Assembly (NCBI GenBank): GCA_024275635.1
Contig: JAJRYT010000113.1
Location: forward strand, 1 to 49,669
DNA: 49,669 bases
From: Chloroflexota bacterium
GTDB taxonomy: Bacteria; Chloroflexota; Anaerolineae; Promineifilales; Promineifilaceae
Direction: 5' to 3'
A program made the translations under genes and the position numbers. Shown here piece by piece: positions 1-6,574 of the stretch; positions within the stretch are counted from its first letter, which is position 1; each line of letters opens with the position of its first letter. The notes under the pieces were generated by a model. It was not told the origin of the DNA and searched no databases. It saw only the letters and a program-made list of their open reading frames with translations.

Positions 1-591
1 ACAGGCGAGGCCGACGTCATCTCGGCGGGCAATTTTCATGGCGAGCCGATTGCCATTGCCATGGATTATGCGGCGCTGGCGTTAACTGAATTGGGCAACA
101 TGAGCGAACGGCGCACGGCGCGATTAGTGGACGCGGACAGTAACGGCGGCGTTCTGCCCATGTTCCTGACGCAGCACGGCGGTCTGGAAAGCGGCTTGAT
201 GATGACCCAGTATACAGCGGCGGCGCTGGCCTCGGAGAATAAGGTTTTAGCCCATCCGGCCAGCGCGGACAGCATTCCCAGCAGCGCCAATGTGGAGGAT
301 CATGTGAGTATGGGGGCAACGGCCGTGCGCCAGGCGCAGCAGATTTTGGAAAATGTGGAGACAATCGTCGCCATCGAACTGTTGGCCGCCGCACAGGGGA
401 TTGATTTCCGGCGTAAAAATGGGGAGCAGATGGGGTGGGGCACGGCCGTGGCCTACGACCTCATCCGCCAACACGTCCCCTTCCTCGACCAGGACACCCA
501 ATTGTCTTCCCACATCGAATCCGTCCGGCGGCTTGTCGCCGATGGTATAATCAAGAAAACTGTAGAAACCAGGCTGGAGACTGGCGACTAA
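1..591 (+). CDS. hutH: Histidine ammonia-lyase, C-terminal part (5' end outside window)
   Basis: Histidine ammonia-lyase removes ammonia from L-histidine to give urocanate, the first step of histidine degradation in the cytosol. The visible 196 residues begin with a SAGNFHGEP segment, the conserved active-site neighbourhood of the MIO-dependent aromatic ammonia-lyases, followed by MSERRTARLVD and SANVEDHVSMGATA, both family hallmarks. The MIO-forming Ala-Ser-Gly lies upstream of the window and cannot be checked. The frame is open from base 1 to a TAA at 589-591. The last ~20 codons run into a low-complexity stretch, so the extreme C-terminus (KKTVETRLETGD) may have been extended by that repeat. 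No other hut gene is visible downstream. Confidence 0.9.
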   Translation, partial: TGEADVISAGNFHGEPIAIAMDYAALALTELGNMSERRTARLVDADSNGGVLPMFLTQHGGLESGLMMTQYTAAALASENKVLAHPASADSIPSSANVEDHVSMGATAVRQAQQILENVETIVAIELLAAAQGIDFRRKNGEQMGWGTAVAYDLIRQHVPFLDQDTQLSSHIESVRRLVADGIIKKTVETRLETGD

Positions 592-634
592 ACGACTACG
601 AGACCACAAGACTAACGACTACAAGAGTAAAGAT
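571..634. repeat. Degenerate short-unit repeat at the hutH 3' end
   Basis: The stretch is made of variants of GACTAA/CGACTAC/GAGACTGG spaced mostly seven bases apart. It straddles the hutH stop codon and the gap before the Uma2 gene. It belongs to the same class of heptad-like arrays seen at about 1332, 5961, 11441, 39130, 41017 and 47172. The copies are imperfect, so the call is tentative. Confidence 0.4.
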
Positions 635-648
635 CAGAGGTTGGCGTT

Positions 649-1296
649 ATGATTGAATTTCTCTCATCAAGACCGAATTTAGGCGCAACACAAACGGGGG
701 AACCTGTTTGGGAGATGGCCTATTTTTATCCCCTGCAAGGGCAGTGGAGCGAAAATGAATATCTGTCCCTGGAAAGCCGTCAATTCCTCATTGAATTTGA
801 TAACGGATATTTGGAGTTTTTACCTATGCCCACACGTGCGCGTCAACGTATGACGTTGTTCTTGTATCGAATTTTATGGTCATTTTTAGAGAGTAAGGGG
901 GTGGGCGGCGAGGTTTTAGTAGCGCCTGTGCCAGTTAGTTTATGGGGGAAGAAATATCGGGAGCCTGATATCGTTTATCTTTCGGCCGCACGCGCCCAGC
1001 GGTCGGATGAGAATTATCCGGAGGGAGCCGACTTGGTGATGGAAGTGGTGAGCGGCAGCGTGCAGGATCGCTATCGTGATATGGTGAAAAAGCGCGAGGA
1101 GTATGCCCGGGCCGGTATCCCTGAGTATTGGATTGTTGATCCAGATCAGAAATTGATTACTGTGCTCCATCTGGTAGATGATGCGTATGCCGTGCATGGC
1201 GAGTTTGGCGAGGGGGAACAGGCTGCATCGGTATTGTTAGCCGGGTTTGAGGTGGCGATAACGGCCGTATTCGCCGCCGCCGAGAAAAAATCTTAA
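649..1296 (+). CDS. Uma2 family (DUF820) PD-(D/E)XK nuclease-like protein
   Basis: The 215-residue protein has the Uma2/DUF820 pattern: a REPDIVYL strand carrying Asp107, a DLVMEVVS strand carrying Glu132, and an [22 protein letters not shown] segment supplying the lysine (Lys147/148) and the typical closing IPEYWIVDP. These are the acid-acid-lysine residues of a PD-(D/E)XK nuclease fold. The family is very abundant in Chloroflexota and cyanobacteria and its biological role is unsettled. The ATG at 649 follows CAGAGG at 635-640. It stands alone between hutH and the thiolase with no obvious functional link. Fold-level assignment is good; nuclease activity is inferred only. Confidence 0.85.
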   Translation: MIEFLSSRPNLGATQTGEPVWEMAYFYPLQGQWSENEYLSLESRQFLIEFDNGYLEFLPMPTRARQRMTLFLYRILWSFLESKGVGGEVLVAPVPVSLWGKKYREPDIVYLSAARAQRSDENYPEGADLVMEVVSGSVQDRYRDMVKKREEYARAGIPEYWIVDPDQKLITVLHLVDDAYAVHGEFGEGEQAASVLLAGFEVAITAVFAAAEKKS

Positions 1297-1331
1297 AACC
1301 AGAGGCCGGGGAGTTAGGGACTCGGTGAAAA

Positions 1332-1358
1332 TCTCCAGTCTCTTTGTCTCCAGTCTCC
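1332..1358. repeat. Two copies of a CCAGTCTC-type word before the thiolase
   Basis: TCTCCAGTCTC occurs at 1332 and again at 1347, just upstream of the thiolase ribosome-binding site. The same word, direct and inverted, reappears at 12446 and 47180-47209. It lies in the leader and is probably not coding. Confidence 0.5.
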
Positions 1359-1375
1359 CATTAACGGAGAAAAAC

Positions 1376-2644
1376 ATGCGAGAAGTTGTCATTATTGATG
1401 CGTTACGAACCCCCATCGGCCGTTACGCCGGGGCATTGTCACCGGTGCGGCCGGATGATTTGGCCGCGCTGGTTATCAAAGCGGTTGTTGAACGGGCGGG
1501 GATTGATCCCAGCGAAATTGAAGAAGTGTATCTGGGCTGCGCCAATCAGGCGGGCGAGGACAACCGCAACGTGGCCCGGATGGCGACGTTGCTGGCCGGG
1601 CTGCCGGATCATGTAGCCGCCGTGACCTTCAACCGGCTGTGCGCCAGCGGCCTGAACGCCGTCAACCAGGCGGCGCGGGCCATTGCGATGAATGAAGGGG
1701 ATATTTTTATCGCCGGCGGCGTGGAGAGCATGAGCCGCGCCCCGTACTCCTTCCCCAAGAATTCCCGCGCCTGGGGGCCGCCCGGCAACATCACCGGCTA
1801 CGACACGACGCTGGGCTGGCGCTATCCCAACCCCAAAATGGAGGCGCTGTTCCCCCTGGAAGCGATGGGGCAGACGGCCGAAAACATTTTTGAACAAAGC
1901 TGTGCCGGCGACGTAGCCGGTGGGCGAATCGGCCGCGAAGCGCAGGACGCTTTTGCGTTTGACAGCCAGCGCAAGGCGTGTGCGGCGATTAACAACGGCT
2001 ACTTCAAAAACGAAATCATCCCTGTTTCCATTCCCCAGCGCAAAGGCGATCCCAAAATTGTGGATACGGACGAGCATCCACGCATTAAGTGGGATGGCGA
2101 AAAATACGCGCTGGAAACCAGCCCGGAAATCCTGGCGAAACTGCGCCCGGCTTTCCGCAAGGGGGGCACGGTGACGGCCGGCAATGCCAGCGGCTTGAAC
2201 GACGGTGCGGCGGCATTGGCGCTTATGGCGGCCGAAAGAGCCCAGGAATTGGGGTTGAAACCGATGGCGCGCTGGGCAGCTTCAGCGGCGGCGGGCGTTG
2301 ACCCGCGCGTGATGGGGCTGGGGCCGGTGGGCGCGACACGGAAGGCGCTCAAGCGGGTCGGATTGTCGTTAGGCGAGATTGATTTGATTGAGCTAAACGA
2401 AGCGTTTGCGGTGCAATCGCTGGCAGTGATGAATGAGTTGGGGATGAATCCGGACATTGTCAATGTGAACGGCGGCGCAATTGCGCTGGGGCATCCGCTG
2501 GGCTGCTCTGGAGCGCGTATTTTAACGACGCTGCTGCATGAGATGCACCGGCGCAAGGCGCTGGGCGAGAAGATGCAGTATGGGCTGGCGACGCTCTGTG
2601 TGGGGGTCGGCCAGGGTGAGGCGACGGTGATTGAGTTGATGTGA
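1376..2644 (+). CDS. Thiolase (acetyl-CoA/3-oxoadipyl-CoA acyltransferase type)
   Basis: This 422-residue thiolase condenses or cleaves acyl-CoA units (3-ketoacyl-CoA + CoA to acyl-CoA + acetyl-CoA). All three catalytic elements are present: the nucleophile in [11 protein letters not shown] (about residue 90), the [14 protein letters not shown] histidine motif, and the C-terminal [11 protein letters not shown] cysteine. N-terminal [15 protein letters not shown] is typical. I chose ATG 1376, preceded by GGAGA at 1366-1370, because the family begins at MREVVIIDA; an in-frame ATG at 1325 would add 17 residues encoded by repeat sequence. Length and the DEHPR/insert region resemble the PcaF/beta-ketoadipyl-CoA thiolase branch, but no aromatic-degradation genes are nearby, so substrate is open (fatty acid, ketoadipate or acetoacetyl-CoA). 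Confidence 0.92.
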   Translation: MREVVIIDALRTPIGRYAGALSPVRPDDLAALVIKAVVERAGIDPSEIEEVYLGCANQAGEDNRNVARMATLLAGLPDHVAAVTFNRLCASGLNAVNQAARAIAMNEGDIFIAGGVESMSRAPYSFPKNSRAWGPPGNITGYDTTLGWRYPNPKMEALFPLEAMGQTAENIFEQSCAGDVAGGRIGREAQDAFAFDSQRKACAAINNGYFKNEIIPVSIPQRKGDPKIVDTDEHPRIKWDGEKYALETSPEILAKLRPAFRKGGTVTAGNASGLNDGAAALALMAAERAQELGLKPMARWAASAAAGVDPRVMGLGPVGATRKALKRVGLSLGEIDLIELNEAFAVQSLAVMNELGMNPDIVNVNGGAIALGHPLGCSGARILTTLLHEMHRRKALGEKMQYGLATLCVGVGQGEATVIELM

Positions 2645-2648
2645 TGAA

Positions 2649-2693
2649 GAATACGGCCGTTACCAGACAATCAACTTGATAACGGCCGTATTC
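2649..2693. terminator. Inverted repeat between convergent genes, built from two ACGGCCGT palindromes
   Basis: GAATACGGCCGTTA (2649-2662) and TAACGGCCGTATTC (2680-2693) are perfect 14-base inverted arms around a 17-base loop. The element begins within five bases of the thiolase stop and ends about 20 bases before the stop of the minus-strand TPR gene. That position fits a bidirectional transcription barrier. Neither side carries a strong T run, so intrinsic termination is plausible but not certain. Confidence 0.6.
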
Positions 2694-2712
2694 CTGTGTC
2701 GGAACGGGGGCT

Positions 2713-3723
2713 TTACGGCAAATGGCCGTGCGCGAAGGGGATGTTCTCTACCCATGTCTGGACACGTTTACTTTTATGGTGACCAATTTGAGCAAAGATA
2801 GTTTGACTTTCTTTACCGCTTAGTTTGGCTTTGGCGCTGTCTCCCTGGGCCAAAGCCACCCGGGACAGGCCGAAGTGGGCTACGGCCGTCAACGCTAAAA
2901 ACCCCGATTGCCGGCTAATTGCCAATAACTCTTCAAACGCCTCCCCGGCCTGGGCCCATTGTTCTTGTGTTAAACAAAATTCACCCCAATCGGCCAATAC
3001 CTGGCTCAGATACCAGGTATCATGGTACGAATGGGCCAGCAGCAGCGCTTTCTCAAAATGCGACTCGGCCAACTGCGGCTGGCCGCGCTCACCGGCAATA
3101 AATCCCAGACATGCCAGCGCCTCAATTTCCATATCCTGCCTCCTGGTTTCAATCGAAAATAGCAGCGCTTCTTGCAGGTTCGTCACCGCTTCCGCAAAAT
3201 TATTCAATCGGGCATTCATCTTCCCCAAACCAACCAGGATAAATCCAGTCGCGGCGGCATCTCTTAAGTTGCGGGCTAATTGTTCGCCAGCTTGCAAACC
3301 CTGTTTCGCCTTCTCATAGTCGCGATGCTGGGCCACCAGCAGCGCTGCCTTATACCGTGACAAGATGATCAAGACAAGCGGATACCCTATTTCTTGTGCG
3401 ATTTTTTTGCTTTCCTGGAGATAGGTATTGGCCTGCTCGTAATTCCCCAGATCAAAGGCGATCATGCTTAAATTCATGAGCTGTAAGCTCATAGCCGAGA
3501 GATTTTGATGTTTACGCTGCCAATCCAAGCCTTCCAGGAATAAATGTTCGGCTCGTTGGTAATCGTTCGAATAGTTAATAGCGATAGCTGCCAGATAATT
3601 AAATAGGAACAGCAACAATTGATGCTGTCCGGTTTTGCGGGCCAGTTCAAGACAGTTGCCCCAATAAACTTTAGCCTGTTCATAATCGCCGCGGGCATGA
3701 TAAAACAAACCAGCCTCTTTCAA
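2713..3723 (-). CDS. TPR-repeat C-terminal part of a split NB-ARC regulator
   Basis: This 336-residue open frame consists of tetratricopeptide repeats (ARGDYEQAKVYWGNCLELA, LGNYEQANTYLQESKKIA, AEAVTNLQEALL and so on). It lies in exactly the same reading frame as the gene upstream (3742-5424), separated only by TAA at 3742-3744 and six sense codons. The first available start is TTG at 3723, with no ribosome-binding site. The TPR series continues across the stop without a register change. I therefore read it as the 3' third of one gene of 903 codons interrupted by a nonsense codon, not an independent gene. TPR tails of such STAND regulators usually sense or bind a partner. Confidence 0.7.
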   Translation of the reverse strand: MKEAGLFYHARGDYEQAKVYWGNCLELARKTGQHQLLLFLFNYLAAIAINYSNDYQRAEHLFLEGLDWQRKHQNLSAMSLQLMNLSMIAFDLGNYEQANTYLQESKKIAQEIGYPLVLIILSRYKAALLVAQHRDYEKAKQGLQAGEQLARNLRDAAATGFILVGLGKMNARLNNFAEAVTNLQEALLFSIETRRQDMEIEALACLGFIAGERGQPQLAESHFEKALLLAHSYHDTWYLSQVLADWGEFCLTQEQWAQAGEAFEELLAISRQSGFLALTAVAHFGLSRVALAQGDSAKAKLSGKESQTIFAQIGHHKSKRVQTWVENIPFAHGHLP

Positions 3724-3741
3724 AGTCAGAGCGATTATCTT

Positions 3742-5424
3742 TTAATCGGCGCTGTCATAAGCCAGCTTTACCCCTTCTTCAATGTATGATTGCGCCTGCT
3801 GCCAGTTACGCCCTTTTTTTACGTGGCCCTGGGCACATTTGATTAACGCCCTATGGCGGCTGTCATCCAATTTTCGCGCCGATAGTTCCGCCCGTGCTAA
3901 TTGCGATTCGGCCAAATCATTTAACCCATTCACAATCAAGAACCAGGAAAGATCAATGGTGAATTGAATGCCGATGGCGTCTAGTTGCCGGACGAAGGCC
4001 AGGTCTAAGGCGGCTATGATGTTGTCTAACTCCTTCTCAATTGCCCGGAAGTTGTCTTGATTCTCGGCCGTGTAACGGGCAAAATAGGCTGTCATTTGTT
4101 GGTAAAGTGCATCATCATTGATTTTGGCTCGGGCGTATTCGCGCAGCAGCGGGTGCAGCCGGTATCGTTGGTTTTTTCCAGCCTGAACCAGTGAGAGGTT
4201 ATACAGTTGAATGAGATGGGAACGGCTGACCGTTTCTAACTGACCGGTAACGGCCGTTATCGCTTCCAGACTAAAATCCTCACCCCCAAACAAACCTAAC
4301 GCTGCAAAAAAAGCTTGTTCATCTGGCGATAAAGCGGTGTAGCTGGAATTGAAAGAAGCCCGGACACTTTGTTCTTCGTGGGCTAAACTGTCCAACCGGG
4401 CCGTTTCTTCCTTTAACTGGGTCAAATAACTGGCGGCTGTGGTGTGCGGTTCCAGAGCGATACGCCCGGCCACAATCGAAAGCGCCAGCGGAAGATGGCC
4501 CAAGAAATCAGCAATTTCTGCTAAAGCCTCTTGTTCTCCCTGGGCAGCATCTTCCCCTAAAATCTTGGCAAATAATGCGTGACTGGTGTGATCGTCCTGG
4601 TCAAAAGGCTTCAGATGAATGATGGGGCATCCCCGCGCAATGCGTAGGCTCGTATGTCGTGTTGTGATGACGACCGCGCAAGGGCCGGTGGGGGGTAGTA
4701 AATATTGCACCTGACTGCTGTTATTCACATTATCCAATACCAGCAGCGCTTTCTTAAACGCCAGGATGCCCCGGACAGCCTGGCTGCGGCTGTCCAGATC
4801 GGCGTATTGACTCACATCCTGGCCAAAGCTGTCGGCCAACAATTTTAAGAGCGACATCGTATCACTAGTATCGGCACGCGCCCACAAGACACCATCTGTG
4901 AAAAAATCGCGTACCTGGTAGGCCAAATGGGTAGCTAACGCTGTTTTACCCACGCCGGCCATGCCGCTAATCACATAGAGAGTTGGATGATGATTCTTTA
5001 GGAGACGTTTCTTGAGGCCCGTTAATTCTTTCTGGCGTCCTACAAAATAGGACAAGTTAGGCATGGCCTGGAAAACGGTGGGGTTGTTCGAATGAGCGCT
5101 CGTTGCCAGGAACTGTGAAAGCAGTCGTTTGTCAGTTTCAGATTTGGATTGCAGCCAAAGCTCGGAAATTGACGGGTGATTGGCGGCACGCAGCAGTTTG
5201 TCTGTTTGCTCGGGCGTCAGGCGCATGGCCGCCGTCGCCTGGATAAGTGGGTGCCATTGACGCGGTCTGGTGACGGCGCCTTTAACCCAGTTGCGAATTG
5301 TCCCCCGCGGGATATTGGCTCGCTGCGCCAATTGGCGTTCGCTCCATCCCACTTCGCCTAAATAATGGCGTAAAAGATCAGCCAGGGTAGTTGTTTCTTG
5401 CTGTCCAAATTGATTCTGGGTCAA
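3742..5424 (-). CDS. XRE-HTH / NB-ARC (STAND) regulator, N-terminal part of a split gene
   Basis: Residues about 10-75 form a helix-turn-helix of XRE type (ERQLAQRANIPRGTIRNWVKG). Then comes a STAND NTPase: entry motif FVGRQKEL, Walker A GMAGVGKTAL (about 155-164), Walker B ALLVLDN (about 230) and the GHLPLALS helix typical of NB-ARC (about 312). From about 440 onward TPR-like helices begin, and the frame stops at TAA in the middle of a repeat. Such proteins are ATP-switched transcriptional or defence regulators. Without the TPR tail the sensor half is lost unless the stop is read through. The gene is transcribed away from the exporter cluster, whose start is about 0.7 kb away. Start ATG 5424 lacks a clear ribosome-binding site. 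Confidence 0.82.
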   Translation of the reverse strand: MTQNQFGQQETTTLADLLRHYLGEVGWSERQLAQRANIPRGTIRNWVKGAVTRPRQWHPLIQATAAMRLTPEQTDKLLRAANHPSISELWLQSKSETDKRLLSQFLATSAHSNNPTVFQAMPNLSYFVGRQKELTGLKKRLLKNHHPTLYVISGMAGVGKTALATHLAYQVRDFFTDGVLWARADTSDTMSLLKLLADSFGQDVSQYADLDSRSQAVRGILAFKKALLVLDNVNNSSQVQYLLPPTGPCAVVITTRHTSLRIARGCPIIHLKPFDQDDHTSHALFAKILGEDAAQGEQEALAEIADFLGHLPLALSIVAGRIALEPHTTAASYLTQLKEETARLDSLAHEEQSVRASFNSSYTALSPDEQAFFAALGLFGGEDFSLEAITAVTGQLETVSRSHLIQLYNLSLVQAGKNQRYRLHPLLREYARAKINDDALYQQMTAYFARYTAENQDNFRAIEKELDNIIAALDLAFVRQLDAIGIQFTIDLSWFLIVNGLNDLAESQLARAELSARKLDDSRHRALIKCAQGHVKKGRNWQQAQSYIEEGVKLAYDSAD

Positions 5425-5477
5425 TTAAACTCCAAAGTGATCCATTTTGAGGGTAGACAATAGTACCATCGTCCACT

Positions 5478-5483
5478 ATTATA
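5478..5483 (-). promoter_or_regulatory. Candidate -10 box (TATAAT) for the XRE/NB-ARC gene
   Basis: On the minus strand a perfect TATAAT lies about 54 bases upstream of the start codon at 5424. No good -35 hexamer sits at 16-18 bases. An imperfect dyad with TGGTAC/GTAC words (5463-5510) overlaps it and could be an operator for the XRE domain. This is motif matching only. Confidence 0.35.
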
Positions 5484-5688
5484 CTGTGCAATATGGTACA
5501 TTTGTACTGTTTGATTGAATCGGCAAAATAATCCTTCAGCATCGCAGCCCTGCAACATTGTCCATGATGAATTCAAGTGGGGAAATCATTTTGGTTATGG
5601 GGATGTTGCCGACATTTATTGGCAGCCAACGTATGTTGGGGAACGAAGCAGCGCCTCGTTTCATTGATATTCCATGGAGGAAATCGAG

Positions 5689-5736
5689 ATGAAGGTAAAG
5701 ACAAACGTCAAAGCCGGTTCCGTAAACTGGGGCTAG
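5689..5736 (+). CDS. Candidate short peptide gene (15 codons) upstream of the C39 exporter
   Basis: ATG 5689 is preceded by a textbook GGAGG at 5676-5680 with an 8-base spacer, the strongest ribosome-binding site in the 690-base gap. It encodes MKVKTNVKAGSVNWG followed by TAG at 5734-5736. A hairpin followed by T-rich sequence comes 60 bases later. Beyond the TAG the frame stays open for another ~59 codons to about 5916, but that part runs through the hairpin repeat and looks non-coding. A basic, Gly-containing peptide next to a C39 peptidase-exporter suggests a RiPP or bacteriocin precursor, possibly truncated by the TAG, but no double-Gly leader site is seen. Alternatives are a leader peptide or a chance start. 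Confidence 0.4.
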   Translation: MKVKTNVKAGSVNWG

Positions 5737-5795
5737 TTCGTAATAGACACGCTAGGCGATCAGATAGATCGCCTACAATGTGCGCATCAGCGCAT

Positions 5796-5857
5796 CAAAC
5801 CTGGCAGGTTCACAAAACTTTACGGTTTTAGGAGCCTGCCAGGTTTGTTTTGTTATC
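5796..5857 (+). terminator. 13-bp inverted repeat followed by T-rich run
   Basis: CAAACCTGGCAGG (5796-5808) pairs perfectly with CCTGCCAGGTTTG (5835-5847). The loop is 26 bases and TTTTGTT follows. It fits a terminator for the small peptide gene just upstream. The long loop also fits a dispersed palindromic repeat, and the two readings are not exclusive. Confidence 0.5.
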
Positions 5858-5891
5858 TGAAAGAAGATATGATCCTGATTGTAAAGGGTGC

Positions 5892-6020
5892 GTTCGTTTA
5901 TAACTTTGGCGTTTGAAAAGTTGCAACCAAGTAATTGGTAACTGGTAATTACCCAATTATCCAATTACCAATTACCAATTACCAATTACCAGCAAACTGC
6001 AAAGTTAATTTTGAACGAAC
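5892..6020. repeat. MITE-like dyad element with an internal 7-nt tandem array
   Basis: The outer arms GTTCGTT..AACTTTG.CGTTTG (5892-5915) and CAAACTGCAAAGTT..AACGAAC (5993-6020) are imperfect inverted repeats. Inside, CCAATTA is repeated four times in tandem at 5961-5988, with inverted TAATTGG copies to its left (5931-5950). The whole ~130-base unit could fold into one long cruciform. No coding capacity or transposase is seen. It ends about 95 bases before the exporter operon start. Confidence 0.65.
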
Positions 6021-6115
6021 CCAAAGTAGCATATCGGCACATAACGCTTTATTGCGGTGAAATTTTGCCGCTTCATCACTTCGCCGCTTCGCTACTTTGC
6101 CACTTTGGAGGAATT

Positions 6116-6574
6116 GTGTCGGCTTCATTTTCGCGTTCCATTCGCACCATGCGGACAAAGACTTCCGGCGGGCCGGTTATTGTCTTGCTGGTGGTTGTTT
6201 TATTTTTAGCCGGGTGGCTGGTCTGGTTGGTGGGGGCGCGGGTTCCAGTTTACGCATTGTCAGAAACGGCCGTCCTGACCACCCCCGCCGAAGTTACCGC
6301 CCAATTCCCCCCTGATGCGCTCTCGCAAATCGCCCCCGGCCAATCAGCCTGGCTGCGCCTGGACGATTTTCCCGCCGATACCTACGGTCTGGTGGCGGCG
6401 ACCGTTGTCACTATGGATGAGACGTTGCAAGACGGCCGTTTCCAGGCCACACTACGCTTAAATCCTCCGACCGACTCACAAATCCCCTTCCAGCCCGGTT
6501 TAACCGGCGTCGTTGAAATCGAAGTGGAAAAAGTTACCCCCGCCGCCCTGCTCCTACGGACCGCCGGTAAATGA
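6116..6574 (+). CDS. Short HlyD/membrane-fusion-like anchor protein of the exporter
   Basis: The 152-residue protein has one N-terminal membrane segment (about residues 19-40, rich in Val/Leu). A short beta-rich exoplasmic part follows, including APGQSAWLRLDDFP and FQPGLTGVVEIEVEK, the pattern seen at the C-terminal beta-barrel of HlyD-type adaptors. It is far shorter than a normal HlyD (about 400 residues) and lacks the coiled-coil hairpin. I chose GTG 6116 because GGAGG at 6107-6111 precedes it. An upstream in-frame ATG at 6011 would translate repeat DNA. Its stop overlaps the next start by four bases (ATGA), so it is translationally coupled to the C39 exporter and probably helps couple it to the cell surface. 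Confidence 0.6.
   Translation: MSASFSRSIRTMRTKTSGGPVIVLLVVVLFLAGWLVWLVGARVPVYALSETAVLTTPAEVTAQFPPDALSQIAPGQSAWLRLDDFPADTYGLVAATVVTMDETLQDGRFQATLRLNPPTDSQIPFQPGLTGVVEIEVEKVTPAALLLRTAGK

Noticed and set aside
5577-5831. 84-codon open frame on the plus strand in the gap before the exporter
   Set aside because: No ribosome-binding site; it runs through a palindromic repeat in a different frame from the well-initiated short peptide; composition is not protein-like.
5931-5990. CRISPR array
   Set aside because: The tandem CCAATTA units are seven bases long without spacers; no cas genes are present.
6011-6115. Upstream start at 6011 for the HlyD-like protein
   Set aside because: The extra 35 codons cross repeat-like DNA; GTG 6116 has a good ribosome-binding site and fits the fold.
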